DNA of 64,000 nucleotides from Peribolospora baueri (lineage: Eukaryota > Basidiomycota > Peribolosporomycetes > Peribolosporales > Peribolosporaceae). Under the pieces are notes generated by a model. The model did not search any database. It worked only from the letters and a program-made list of their open reading frames with translations, and was not told where the DNA came from. Positions 21,870 to 34,417 of this stretch are shown here, piece after piece; position 1 is the stretch's first letter, and every line of letters starts with the position of its first letter. The stretch covers positions 62,001-126,000 of the forward strand of contig JAMDHS010000030.1 in assembly GCA_029717555.1 (NCBI GenBank). Reading direction: 5' to 3'. A program made the translations under genes and the position numbers.

Positions 21870-24800
21870 TTACTGCACTCCAGTCGCGGGACGTCCTCTC
21901 ATCTCAGCCGTCGCCTTGGCCTTTCTTTTCTCTTGCTCCTGTCGTACTAGGACGTCCCAGAGTCTCTGTCAAAGACGATCGGAAAACAAGGTGGCAAGTT
22001 GAAGCGGGAGAGGTGAGTGGACGACCGAGCTCGACAGCAGGCCCTCTTCGCTGGAGATGACCCGTGTGGTACGAGGGGCCAGTTCAGCTCACCTCAGTCA
22101 ACTGGGCGTTGTCCTGCTGGTTCTCCATCCGTGCAGTCGCGATGATCCTGTGCAGGAGATTTCGGTTAACGCCGACTGTCAAGATTGAGAAAGTCAGCGG
22201 GCAAAAGCGGGGCGGGCGTCAGGGAGTCGACCCGAGCATGCAGAGGGGTACGGTACGACTAGACGAGACGTGCTCGCTCACCTTCAAAGTCAGCGTCAAC
22301 ATCCGCCTCCTCTGCCGGCGGCGGCGTCGGAACTCTTAGCCAATGGTCTTCGAGCAGCTCGTCGACCGTCGCCCTCTTGCTTGGGTCCCTCTCCAAACAT
22401 CTCTTCATCACGTCCAACATTTCGTCCTCGACCACCACCGTGAACTTTTCGCTCTCCCCGCCCTCCCCGACGGCGTCGCCCTCGAAGGCAAACTCCCTCG
22501 GAAACTCGATCGCATGATGAGGATTCACGATCGCTTGTTGCTTTTTGGAACCTTGGAGCATGGCGAAGGGCGTGCGACCATAGCGCATTTGGTAAAGGAT
22601 GCAGCCGAGCGACCAGACGTCGCTTGGCTCGCCACACTATGAGGAGACGAGCGGAGCGAGTCAGGACGAGAGATACCGTTACCAAGAGAGAGTGAAGCGA
22701 TGTGCTCACCTTGAAGACTCTCCGGTCTTCTTTCTGCTTGGCCACAAGAGCCTCAGGAGCCATGTAATTCGGCGTACCGATCTGATGGCGAAGCGCCACG
22801 GGATGGAGCAGGACGGTCAGCTTCGCCTTCAACGGCGCTTTGGGGTCTCAGGACGTTCCCAAGCCGACTCACAAGGGCCTCCCTAGAGATGTGCACGGTG
22901 TCCTTCGGGATAACCTGAGCGATGCCGAAATCGATCAATTTGACCTTTTTGTCGACGACCAAAAAGTTGGCCGGCTTGAGATCCGAGTGGATGACGCCTT
23001 GGGAGTGGATAAACTTTACGGCCTGGAGCATCTGTCTCCACTTTTCCTTGATCCATTCCGGCTTGAGCGGCGCGCCGGCGTGCTCTTTGAGCACTTTCGA
23101 TAGGTCTCGACCGCCCCATTCGAGGAGCTGCATGAGTGAGGTGCGGAGACGCACGACGAGCTCAGCAGACTGTCCTTTCAAGAAATCCTTCGCCTTCGCC
23201 GCTCGCCTCGCCCCCGCCAACTCACCATTTTCAAAAACTTTCCTGGCCGATGCTCAAAGTCATACAAGCGGATGACAAACTGCTCGTGCCCCTCGACATC
23301 AGCGAGCCGCTTAAGCAACTGGGCCTCGGCAACGAAGCCGCTCTCGCTCTCGGGCTCCATTCTTTCCAAGAGGACGAGTTTGAGCGCCCATATCCCCGGC
23401 TGAAGCTCGTCTCGAGGGTCGGGTGTGCCGACGGGCCCGAAGACTTGGTAGACCTTTGAGGAGCCGCCCGTGCCCGCTAGACGCTTGCGTTGGAATTTGT
23501 AGTGTTTGAACTGCGCGCGACGGCAAGCAAAGAGGCGTTGGAAAACATGAGTGTGCATGTGTGTGTGTTGTCAGGGATTTGGACTAATGTTTCAGGGCGG
23601 GAGGCAACATGGGAAGCGGGAAGGAGGAAATGGAGCAGAGGTCGACGCTCGAGGACTCACATCGACAAGTCTGATCTCCTTTTGAGGAGGCTTAGCACCT
23701 TTACTCTGCATGCCCAGTTGCGTCGCCAAAGCGGCCGCTTCCTGTTGCCGTTGCTGTTGCTGCTTCTGCTGAGCGGCGGCAGGCTGCTGCTGCATCTCGC
23801 CCAACGGGCTCCTTTTCGCCGCGACAGGAGGCGGCGGTGCGACCCGTGCATGCACGCGCGGACGCTCCTGCTCCATCCTAGGAACGGGAGCAGCTACTCC
23901 GGGCGGCTTTTCGTGCGAAACCCGCTCGTTCGGTCGGTAGTTCTCCTTGTTGAGCATGTCGAGCGCCTCTTGCGCCTGAGCTTTTGCGCGCTCCACCTCC
24001 AGGCTGACCTGTCCCTGTCTGGCGGCGGCGGGTGCGTCCAAGTCCCTGTTCTCCTCCGGCGAAGCGCTCCTCTTCCTTCTTTCCGTCGCCGTCGCCGTCA
24101 TAGTGGCAACAGCCACCGAAGAAGAGACGGCCGCAGACGCGGACAAGAGATCCGGCGTCGGGCCCCTAGCCAGACCGGGGGAGCCAGATCCAGAGCCTGA
24201 AGCGGGCGACCCGCGATCGCGACTGTGGTGACTGGGCGCATGGTCGTCGGCATCGCCTTCCACATCGTCCCCGCCGTCGTCCTCAAAGTCCGCGTCCGTC
24301 CACCTCCTCGCCCTCCTCGCACCGCCGCCGACGCCGTGGGAGAACAGATGGCCGCGGGTCAAGAGCCTTTTCCCGCCGGTGAGAGGCGGCTGTGGTGCTT
24401 GTCCCGGCGCACCAGAAGAAGCACCCAGGGAGGCAGTCGTGGAGGCGCGCAACGTGCGCTGCGTGACCGCGGAGCCGACTGGACCGCCGTAGTGAATGCC
24501 GGAATTGGTACCGTGGGCAATGGAGCGGGAGGAGAGGTGACGGGAAGAAAGTTGAGGCGTGACAAGCGCGGCATTGTGAGGAGCGTGACGGTGAGCGAAG
24601 CCGCTGTCGCGAGGGAGGCTCGAAGGTGAATGATCTCCGTCTGCGTCCGTGTCTGTGTCTGCACACGCATACCCTTCTGCCTCGCTTTCGGACGGCTCCT
24701 CGAGGATAGCCGAGTTGGGGCGGGGGGAGTGAGAACGAAAGCGGGGCGGCCTATCGCCCTCCTTGTCATAGTCGTCCACTTCACCCGCCAGGCCCGCCTC

Positions 24801-25736
24801 GCCGACGAACTTGGCCTCATCGCCAAACGTCTCCTTCGCTGTTCGCCTCTCCGAGCTCCAGCTGCCCGTTCCCCTCTCGAGTCTCCTTCGCGCCAACGCG
24901 TCCGTCCTGCTCTTGCGCTCCGTGCTCGAATTTGAAGACGGCCCGGATCCAGGAGCAGAGCCTGAGGAACCGTCGGAAACGGAGCGGTGCATGATCCGAG
25001 AAGCGGGCGTCTCGTGCAGAACGGCTGCTCGTGTCGAGGACGATGCTCCGCCTGCTAGAGCACGTTTGATATGGGAAAGAGCGCGCGAAGGGGGAGAGTC
25101 GCCGTGGTTGTCGAGGAAGGCCGGGCGGTCGCGATCACGTTGATCGCACGAGCCGTCCGCGATCCGGGCGGACGAGAGGGAGTAGGTGTGGCCGGGTGTG
25201 CGAGGGTCGCGTGTAGTCCGAGCAGAGAACGACGAGGACGAGGCGGCCTTGTGAAGCGAGCCCGAGCCTGCCAGCCGGTGCGCGCCAGCGCTCGGTCGGT
25301 GCAGTTCGGAAGAAGCGACGAGGGTCGAGCCTCCGTATTCGAGGCCGAGGCCATTCACGCCATTCTCGCGCTCCCAAGCCTCTTGAGCGGCCGCACTCTC
25401 GAATTGCGGCGGCGGCTCCATCTCCACCGAGTCGTCCAAATCGAACGACAGGCCGAGGTCGCGCGCGTTGTGGATCTTGGGCGTCCGAGATGACGTCGAA
25501 CGGAGCTCGGGGCTCTCGGCGATGGCGGTCGCCGAGGCGGAGGCGGAAACGGCCATGTCGAGGCGGCGGTCGCGACGAGAAAGGCCGTAGTCGTACTTGA
25601 TGGGGTTCGTGGAGTGGGCCTGAGAGAAGGAGGGCGAGGGCGGCGAGGCGGACCGATATCGCCCGGGAAGAGAGGCGAAAGCGGGGGAAGATTGTGAAAG
25701 ATGAAAACGCGACGTGGGCGGCTCGAGCGCAGGCAT
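21870..25736 (-). CDS. MPS1: Mps1/TTK-type dual-specificity spindle checkpoint kinase
   Basis: Seven exons: 23661-25736, 23226-23510, 22873-23127, 22710-22781, 22282-22636, 22093-22175 and 21870-21965, giving 1073 residues with all phases matching. A disordered N-terminal region of 692 residues is one exon and ends just before the kinase domain. Kinase landmarks are the glycine loop [14 protein letters not shown], the lysine strand [12 protein letters not shown], the Mps1-characteristic catalytic loop [18 protein letters not shown] in [12 protein letters not shown], activation loop and APE in [12 protein letters not shown], and [20 protein letters not shown]. The C-terminus [15 protein letters not shown] is also typical. 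Mps1 recruits Bub/Mad proteins to unattached kinetochores and acts in spindle-pole duplication. The last intron is inferred: reading through it would stop four bases on, whereas splicing adds [18 protein letters not shown]. Confidence 0.93.
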
Positions 25737-26858
25737 CGCCGTTGGCGAGGGGTTGGGGGATGGGTGAGAGGGGTGGGTGAAAGTTGTGCTGTAGATGGCG
25801 GCGGGCTGGCTGGCTGGCTGGCTGACTGATTTCGTGGCAGTCGAATGTGGAGTCTATGTCGACCTTGACGATGGGCGCTGAAAGGGAGCGAGAGAAGGGT
25901 GAGTGAGATGGGGGATGAAACCAAAGCCAGCCAAGGCCGAGGCAAGACGATGCTAGATCTACGATGGGAGGTAACCAGGCGTGATCAGAGCCGACGATGG
26001 GACGGCGGACGATGGCGATGGCGATGGCGATGGCGATTGCGACGTTGGCGAACGTTGCGACGTCGCGCCGGCGAAAGCAGACGGCGCCGCGAGGCACGCT
26101 CTGACGCGTCAGTCACGTGATCAGATCTCGCGCGCATCGAGCTGCCGCTCTGTCGAGGCCGAGCCAAACCCAACGTCCCTCCGGAGGCTCCTCGAATTGC
26201 ATCTCGACTTCAATTCTTATCTGACTAAGCGCGTCGAGCGATAAGTTTATATATAGAGGCGACGTCCGAGAGCGAGAGGGGGAGGGAGAAACACTGGGCC
26301 CGGGCCCGGGACCGCGGGCCGCCGGGGCGCACAGCGAAGGGCGTCGGAGAGGGCGCCGGCGGATGATCCAACTATGTACGAGGGCGAGCGAAAGGGGCTC
26401 GGAAGGGGACGGGACGGGCGACGTGCACCAGGCTGGGCGTCGCAAGTAACGGTGGGGTAGGGGGTATAAGAGGTACACGGATGGGACGGGAGGGAGGAAC
26501 AAAACAATAGAGAACGAAAAGAACGTGACGCACTCGACCCACACAAGGCGACGCAGGCGAGGCAAGACGGGGGAACGGAGCTAAGCACGAAAGACGAAGG
26601 ACGGAAACGCGGCGAGGAATAGGGCCGTCGGTATGAGAACAACAAACGCGTCTGAAAAGGGGGTGGGGAGTTGGAGGGGGGGAGGATATGTACGAATAAA
26701 TGGTAGGCAAGCATGCAAGATGGACATCGAAATCGAACGAAGGCCGGCCGCGGACACGAGCCGAAAAAACCGTCCGAAGAAAAAAGTCGGGGCCCGAAGA
26801 CGAAAAAGGGAAGGTAGAACGGTGGATCGGGAGAGACAGACGTGCGGCGAGGAGGGTC
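25737..26858. other. Intergenic: MPS1 promoter and HSF gene 3' flank
   Basis: Both flanking genes are on the minus strand. A GGCT run lies near 25803-25826 and a GATGGC repeat near 26008-26037. A TATA-like stretch (minus strand CTCTATATATAAAC) is near 26244-26257, about 510 bp upstream of the MPS1 start. No gene is supported. Confidence 0.45.
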
Positions 26859-29558
26859 TCATGACGCGGGCTTGCGTTTCGTGCCGCACGAACTACCTGG
26901 TGAGGTGTTGGCAGAAGACCCACGGGCGGAGGAGGTAGACGAGGGAGACTTCTTGGAGGAGTTGGACTTTCTCTTCTTCTCCACCGGTGTCGACACGCTC
27001 GACGTCGAGCTGGGGACGAGGTTCATCTCCTCGTCGCCCCCAACCTGACCGGCCGTCCCCGCTTCGACGCCGGAAGCGTTCTGACCGACTAGCCCTGAAC
27101 CTGAACCGACGCCGGAGGATGGGTCGGAGGCATTGATGAGCGACTGAAAAGTCGCAGCCTGCCCCTCGGGCTTGATGAGCACAGGCGAGGGTGGAAGAGG
27201 GGTATTGACGCCGGCCACAAATTGCTGCTGGACGCGCTGCGGCTGACCGGCGTATGCGACACTGACGCTCATGCCCATATTGGGATGCAGTCCCTGCGCA
27301 GACTGGGGCGATAGCTGGTGCTGACCGCCAGCGGCGGGTACGTTCGTGTCTAGCGGCCCAGGTCCAAAGCCGTTCACATGGTGGGCGCCCGACCGCGACT
27401 GGACCTGCTGCGCCACTGGTCGCTGTTGCATCATGATCCCGCCCGAAGCGTCGGACTCAGACTTGACTTCGAAATGTCGCGCGTAGGCCTGCTGCATCTG
27501 CGCCCCTTGGGGAACAAACGAGGCGCCGTTCATCTGAGGCGGCGCGTTACCCACGACTGCGAAGCCGTCCGTGGTCATGTGCATCCCCGAATCTCGCCGA
27601 ACGACGCCCGCCTGGGCCGGATAGCCAAACTGATCGAGCACAAACATTTCGCCTTCCTGACGTGGTGCCTGGTTGACGCCAGGATGACCGGGCACCTGAG
27701 ACGCACCGGCATCCGAGTCGGTCACAAAGATGGGTGGGCCATCGGCTTGCCATGGCGGCACGCCAGAAGTCGCCGGGCTTAGTGGGAGCAACTGGGCATC
27801 GAAAGGGACTACAAAGAGGGGCGCGAGACGGAAAGATAAGCTCGATGGCGAAGGAAGAGGCGAGGACGGCCTGTCTTGCGCGCGCGTAGACAACTCACGG
27901 TGCCCCCCGTTGGCTCCCTTCAAAAACTCGCACAAGTTGCCGAGCACGCTTCTGAGTTGGACGACCGAAGTCCTGAGAACAGCGTTCTGCTCCGTCAGCT
28001 CGTCTACCCGGAACTGCATCTCCTCCACCTGCTGTCGGAGCTGCATCTGCGTGACGGCGACGCTGTACTGCAGATCCCGGGCTTCCACCCTTGCATGCTC
28101 CGAATCGAGGGCCTTGCGCCGAATATCGTCGAGCAGATCGGGCCGACCGCGCAAAAACTTTGAGTGTGAAAACTCCCAAATTTGCGAGTCGACCGTGTTG
28201 CGGTGCCCGCGCGGCGTTTTGTTGACTTTGTAAAACCCGTACCTGAGAACGGCCGAAAGGGTGGCCAGCGACGGACGGCCACATGTCAGCGAACCGAAGT
28301 GAGGGCTAACCGATTCAACTCCGAAAGTCACCGACGCGGCTCCGCCCTACCGCCGCACTCACATGTTCAGCTGGCGGATGAAACTGGAGAAATTGCTATG
28401 CTTGAAGTGCTTGCCCAGGACGTCCCTCGAGAACTCGTCAAAGTTGCAGACAATGACGGACGTTCCAGACGGGTTCCACGAGATGAGATGCTGGCATTCG
28501 GTGTCGCTGACCATTCTGAGAATGTGGAAAAGCCGCGATGGGGAGCGAAGAGAGTCAACATCCGAAAAAGGCTGAGCGGGGAACGCGGGGCTGACACGGA
28601 AGCAGAAAGGAGGCACCCACTTGTAGAGCTTGAAGACAAATTTGCTCGAGTGCTTCTTATCGTTCGGGTTGACGCCTCCAACCTCGGTGAGGGTATTGTC
28701 GCCGTCCTTGACGGTCTCCAGGCCGGCGTCCTGTCCCCGGGTAGCAGGAAGCGTCGGCGTGTCCAGTCTGTCCAAATTCATCCCACTCGGTCCGGCCTCG
28801 GCGGACATGTGACTCATGGAGGAAGAGGCGGAAGGCGGCCCCAGGTCGAGCATGGACGCGTCGAAGACCGTAGAAATGCCCGACGACGGCGCCCCCATTC
28901 CAGCCTCACTCTTGACCTGCACTGGAGACACTTCTGAAGCAGCGGAAGCTGCCGAGGCGTCAGACGATCGACGATCCATGTCGTCGTTCGCGACCGCAGG
29001 GGCCGTCGGGGCGGGAAAAGCTGAGAAGGTGGACGGGTGATGGGCCTCGTCCGAGCTGGCCGAAGACAAGCTCGATCCTGTTCCGGCCTGGCTCCCGGCC
29101 GCATAAGACGTGCTGGAGGAGCCGGAGAGGGAGCGATCGCGGATGTGCAGATGGCTGTTCTGCGAGTTGGGGTCGAGAGAGCCGGTGAAGGCGGGTTGTT
29201 GCTGCATGAAGGGAGACTGGCCGGTGACGGGAGAGATAGGACTACTGCCGGTGCCGCCGGCATCGACGTTAAGGCCGGACATGCTCAAACTGAGCGCGGG
29301 CGTGGGCGGGGGTATGGCAGCGATGGACTCGCGCTTCTGAGCGTCCTGCGAGGCATCGAAGTTGGTCTGGATAGCGAGGGGACTGAATCCCGTGGTGGTC
29401 GACCCTGAATTCGAGGGCCGCTGAGCGGTGTCGCTCGGCGTTTGAAGGGCCTGGGCTTGGTGGGGGGACAGGTAAGCGGAAAAGTTGGAGTCGCCGCCGA
29501 GGTACGCGCTTGGATCGTCAAAGGCACCGGACGAGGGAAAGGAGGCGAATGAGTCCAT
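26859..29558 (-). CDS. HSF-type transcription factor
   Basis: Four exons: 28621-29558, 28363-28515, 27899-28242 and 26859-27808, giving 794 residues. The HSF DNA-binding domain begins near residue 300 (SSKFVFKLYKMVSDTECQHL) and continues through ISWNPSGTSVIVCNFDEFSR, the recognition helix region KHSNFSSFIRQLNMYGFYKV and DSQIWEFSHSKFLRG. It is split by two introns. A predicted coiled-coil oligomerisation region follows (MQLRQQVEEMQFRVDELTEQ then AVLRTSVVQLRSVLGNL). The N- and C-terminal arms are Ser/Pro/Gln-rich, as in activation regions. HSF proteins bind nGAAn arrays as trimers; whether this is Hsf1 itself or an Sfl1-like paralogue cannot be decided from the window. The C-terminus ends in a Lys/Ser-rich stretch that may be a nuclear localisation signal. 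Confidence 0.92.
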
Positions 29559-31381
29559 CTTTCATGGAACCCGGCGGCTACGGAAACAGGGCGGGCGAGG
29601 CGGTGTCGTGGGGTCGTTTTCCCTTTCGACCCTGGGACGTCGGCGTCGTCGATGGAGGATAAGAGGAAAAGAAGAAGGGAAAGGGCACAGAAAGGAGCGT
29701 GGAGGTGGCGGTGTCCGGAAAGAGGAGAAGAAGAGAGGCCGCGACCGTTTGTGAGGTCATCCACTTGACCGCTGTGGACGACGATCTTTCGCGGACTGGG
29801 GGGACGAGATGGAGATATCCCCTGAAGGGCGAGCGCGGAGTCAGACTCGACCTTGGCCGCCGCTGAGCAGCAAGGCCGGGGAAAACGACGGCGAGCGGTA
29901 GGAGCCAGCCAGCCAGCCAGCCAAAGCAAAGAGGTGGGTAGCAGACTGGGACCGAGAGGGGGGAGGCAAGAAGAGGGGAAGGAGGGAGGCGAGAAGATGG
30001 AAGGTAGAAAGGAGGATGGATGTCGTCGTCGTTGAAACCGAGCGGGACGGGATTCGAATGGGCACTGACCGACGCGGCACCAGTCGGCCGCAGCTGCTGC
30101 GGCAAGCACGGGCTGGCGGGGCAATCCATTCCATTCCTTCCGTCTCTCGTCCCTCACCGGCGCTCTGCTGACAGCTTCCTGTAACGTCAAGTCCTCGCAG
30201 GGCTGAAACACTCGAGGACCGTCGATGGGATGGGCTTGCGAATGAGGGCCGGCGCCAGGCAGCAACCCAGCCAACTTCGCCCATTCATGCGCACAAGGCG
30301 TCGTCGTTACGTTGCTCTGATGACATGACCTTGGAGAGACGCACTTCCAACACGAACGCGACGGGAGGAGTTTGTGGCTCTCGAAACGGAAAGGAGGGAA
30401 GGCCGTTCAGCTCAAGGGGGACTTGCGTTTTGCTCGCTCGTCGTTGTCTTACTTTGTCCCATGCCCGAGGGTCACACTAGACCTAGATGGAGGACACTCG
30501 TTCCGCTGCAAGGTATGGATACGTCCTGTTTCATTTGACCGTTTCCAAAACGGATATGAGTGCGTGCGTGCGAACATGGAACATCGACCTCGTCTGTCAC
30601 TCGAGTACCGTACATACTGGCACTTGCGCAGGGCTGTGGGCTAGCAGGTGGTAGATTCGTCGGTCCCTTTATCGAGCAACTTTTTAGCCGCTCGGATGGG
30701 GTCGCGGGCGTACCTAAGAGACAACTTACATAAGGCCGTTACGGGACCGCGTTCGAGGTTTTTTCCGACCCAATGCGCCGGATGGATGGATGGCGACGCC
30801 ATGGCTCCGGGCGGCGCCGACAGGCGAGCGCTCGCAGTTCGCAGGGAAGGAGAGCGGAGGCGGGCCCCCTCTTTGTCTACACAGCCTACAGTACTTATCG
30901 ATGAAGCCTGGGCGGATGATGATCAGGCGCAGGACGGATGTTCTTCTTTCCGCCACGCGGGCGTCGATGAGGCTGTCTGACCACTGACCCGGGCGTTGAC
31001 ATTCTGCGTGTACGTCACATGCGCCGACGCCGAACGCAAGTGTGCTGCACGCAAGACGACGGATGGATCACAAAAAGGGTGGTCGTCAACGGACCGCGTT
31101 CTTTACCCATTACATGTACATGTGCACCGTCTGCTGTACTGCACTACTAAATAAAACTACCCCGAAGGGCGCAGAAGACGAGGCCAAGTGAAACAAGTGG
31201 GTGTTTAAGGACTTGTCGCGTAATTGCGCTGCGGAACTATGCCTTCTAACGGCGGCACTTGGCTTTGCTTTGCGGCAAACACGTGCGAAGACAAGAGCGA
31301 CGATCGGGATCGGCCGTGAATACCATGAACGCGGAAGAAGGACGAAGAAAAAAAAGGTCGGGCGTCACCGGAATTACCCGT
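29559..31381. other. Intergenic: HSF gene promoter and transporter 3' flank
   Basis: This is a 1.8-kb interval between two minus-strand genes. The left part has a GCCA repeat near 29902-29922. The right part (30300-31380) is less GC-rich and holds no frame with fungal-like codon bias. A TACATGTACATGTGCA near-palindrome lies near 31111-31126. I saw no convincing heat-shock element array and no RNA gene. Confidence 0.45.
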
Positions 31382-33417
31382 CTAGGGGCGAGGTGATCCT
31401 TCCGGAGACTCGCCGTCCCCGCCCTTCTCGTCCAACTGGCGGATCTGGGGCGCGCTCTTGGCCGTGTCGGGCCCGCTGAACGGTCCGGAAAGGTACTTTT
31501 CGTCAAACGCAGGGGCGGGCGCCTTGGACCCAAACAGTCGCTTGATGCCATGACCGAGGCAGGCGAACTGGTGCAAGGCAAACTTGCTCAGGGGCACGTT
31601 GAAGACCGCGTCCAGCTCCTCCAACTCGAGGCCCTTGGTCTCCGGGCAGAAGAAGAAGACGAGGAAGAAGCCGACGAAGCACCACCCGCCATACCAGCAG
31701 AACACGCCCAGACTCGTAAACGCGGTGACCTGGGCGGGCAGGATGAGGGCGAGGACAAAAGAGAAGAACCAGCAGAGCGAGGTCGCAAACGACATGCCAA
31801 GCTCACGGGCCGAGTTGGGGAACGCCTCGGCAGAGTACGTGAAAGGCACGGGGCCCATGCCAGGCGAATAGAGAGCCATGTAGAGGTAAATGCCCGAGGC
31901 GATGATGCCGAGCCTGACCTTTTGGCTAGCTGCGAGGAAGCCACAGCCGGTGTAGATGAGCGTCGCTCCCATGGCTGGGAAGGTGGTGAGGAGCAGAGGC
32001 CGACGGCCCCAGCGGTCGATCACGACGAGCGCGGGGAAGGCGAAGACAAAGTTGATGATGCCCGCGACGAGAGAAAAGACGATGGCAGTGTTGACGCTGA
32101 TACCCGCTTGGACGAAGATGAGCGAGCTGTAGTACATGATGATGTTGACACCGCAGAACTTTCATGTGCCAGCGCGCGAAACGACGTCAGCTCGAGTCCA
32201 TCGTCGAGGGCTTCCTCCTCTTCAGATCGTCTCGACTCACCTGCTGCATGAACATGCAAATGCCAGCACCAACGCATGCGTTGCGGCCTCGGCGAGTGCC
32301 GATGAGCGTCTGGACCGCGCTTTCGCCAGTCGCCTCCATGCGCTTCCGGTCCTCCTCGCCGCTCACATCGTAGACAAACAAGTCGCGAGCAGCCTGGAGC
32401 TCCGAGTTGCGAAGGCGCTTGAGAGACCGGTAAGCGGCCGCGTACTTTTGTTTCTTCATGAGGTAACGGGGTGACTCGGGCGAGAAGATGACCAAGAAGG
32501 CGACAAATGCGCCGGGAACAAAGGTCGAACCGAGCATGAGACGCCAGTCGAGGTTCTTGCCAATGTCGCGGAAGGCGAGGTCGATGATGTAGCCCATCAT
32601 GATACCAAAGGCGGTGAATAGCTGCCAGAGCATCGTCAGAGCGCCGCGAATGCTGACGGGGGCGCACTCGCTGCTGTACACCGGGACGATAGCGGAGACG
32701 GAGCCGATGGAGACACCGAGGATAAGACGGCCGACGAGGAGAACGTGCCACGACGGGGCAACGGCCTCGATGATGGAGCCGACGACGCCGATCAACGCGC
32801 CGATGAAGATGCCGCCCTTGCGACCGCCGATGAGGGAAAGAGGTACAGACAGCCAGCAGCCGATGAAGGCGCAAGCCAGGAAAGGCGAGCCGTTAACAAG
32901 ACCAAGGAGCCAGCTGTTCGTAATGCCGAAGTGCTCCTGTGGAAGGCGAGAGGCGAGAACCAAAGTGAGCATGTCTGTGCACACGCAGAGGGCAGGCTAA
33001 ATGGAGAGCGAGACCTACCTGGTAGAGAAGCTGAGCACCGTTGACGACAGTCTCATCCATACCCTGGACGGCAGCAGCGAGAGCGCCGACAGTAGCGACA
33101 AAGAAGAGGGACCACGGCTGCTTCCAGCGGTGGGACTTTTCTTTCTCGAGCAGGGTCTTCTGCTCGGCCGTGAGGTCGAGGTACTGGTAGGAGGCCGGCT
33201 CGTTGGCGACCTGGGCAGCGAGACGCATCAGATGCTTGTCTACGTGCGCGGCGTCCGCAAGCCTGTCAGCGATGGCAAACAAAGCCGTGTCGTCGAGTTT
33301 GATGCCGAGGCCGACCTCCTCGTCGACCTTGACAGCGCTCGGAGAGTGTGTAGCGGGCGTGTCCATGTCAGACATGTTGTCCGCGCCGGGACCTTGGACG
33401 TCTTTTTGAGAGGACAT
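31382..33417 (-). CDS. MFS sugar transporter (sugar porter family)
   Basis: Three exons, 33019-33417, 32241-32936 and 31382-32158, give 623 residues, typical once the long tails are included. A cytosolic N-tail of about 110 residues precedes TM1 (WSLFFVATVGALAAAVQGMD). Signature motifs are RKGGIFIGALIGVVGS, GRLILGVSIG, the sugar-porter motif SPESPRYLMKK, DRWGRRPLLLTTFP between the later helices, FPNSARELGMS and PETKGLELEELDAVF at the end of TM12. These support a 12-TM plasma-membrane hexose or polyol porter; the substrate cannot be told from the sequence. The gene is divergent from pyridoxal kinase across 1 kb that holds a TATA box and a CATGGGG repeat cluster. Confidence 0.94.
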
Positions 33418-34417
33418 GGCTGTTGAGGTGCGAAAGAAGTAGAGTGTGGAAGAGGGAGGGCGGGCGAGAGCCCAGGAAGAGGCAGGGTGCGGGTTAGAGG
33501 CGAGAGGGGGGGACGGGCGAATGGGAGGTAAGTGCGGGAACTGCGAGAGGGGGAGTTGGGGAGGGTGGGATTATATAGGCGTCAAGCGGGTCAACATCTG
33601 GTAGCTAGTTTGACGTAGAGTCGAAACCGAGACTGAGGGGCGGGCAGGGCGCGACGAAAGCGGACCTGAGCGTCGCCAGCCTGGGCGTTCCAGCGAGTCG
33701 CCCCCGTATTCTGCCCCGCGCTTTGCGACTGGAAACGGCCAGCCCCCCCATGGGGCCATGGGGCCTCCCATGGGGCTTCCCATGGGGTCTCCCTCCAGAG
33801 GGAGCAGAAGGAGCCCCAACAAGACGTTCGACCCGAATCTCTTTCGTGCTGGCGAAGACAGGAGAAGGCCGGAAGCAGACGAGAAAATGACCAGATCAGC
33901 TTCCTCGACCGACCAACGCTGCCGCCGCCGCCGGCACTACGGATGAGTGAAGGAGGCAGAGTGTCAGGGTGGGTCGTGCGGGCGGCATCGATACGATATC
34001 GACTCCACTTACTCGTTATTAGTGGCGGCACCGATGGCGGATCTTGGCCTCTGCTCCCTCCGGCCGCCATAGGCTCGCTACGCCCAATCCACATACCCCC
34101 CTCCACTCGACCGTTCGTACTTCACACCTTGTTGCGCGCACGACGTCACCGGTGGCGCCCGGCCGCCCGGCCTAGACCTAGACTCAGAACTATATATTAC
34201 TGTAGACCTCAGTGAGACGGTGGTGTTCTGGTTCCAGCTCGCCTCCTCTTGACGGATTCGGAAGGCGGAAGGGCCAATGTTGCCGCAGTCGGCCGCCGCC
34301 CGCGTGGCTTGGCCGTGACGGTTGGACCGAGGGCCGAGGTTGGGCTCCACTCCGTCCGGACTCGTTTCTTCCAGACGACTCCAACCCCCACCAGCCAATC
34401 CTGATAGGTTGGCGTCG
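33418..34417. promoter_or_regulatory. Divergent promoter, sugar transporter / pyridoxal kinase
   Basis: This 1-kb interval separates the two start codons. On the minus strand CCTATATAA (33571-33579) lies about 155 nt upstream of the transporter start. On the plus strand TATATATT (34191-34198) lies about 220 nt upstream of the kinase start. Four CATGGGG copies lie between them. Confidence 0.6.
33749..33787 (+). repeat. Four CATGGGG elements in the transporter promoter
   Basis: CATGGGG starts at 33749, 33757, 33769 and 33781, so the spacings are 8, 12 and 12 bp. Each is part of a near-palindromic CCCATGGGG context. They lie about 330-370 bp upstream of the sugar transporter start codon. The repeated phasing suggests a binding-site cluster, though simple repeat expansion would look the same. 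Confidence 0.55.

Noticed and set aside
24972-24985. GTCGGAAACGGAGC, which resembles the SRP RNA helix 8 loop
   Set aside because: It lies inside the conserved-frame first exon of MPS1 and codes a Ser-rich stretch; no Alu-type 5' domain or partner strand is present.
33524-33534. Minus-strand ACTTACCTCCC, similar to the U1 snRNA 5' end
   Set aside because: It differs from the invariant ACTTACCTG, lies in the transporter 5' leader, and has no Sm site or stem-loops downstream.
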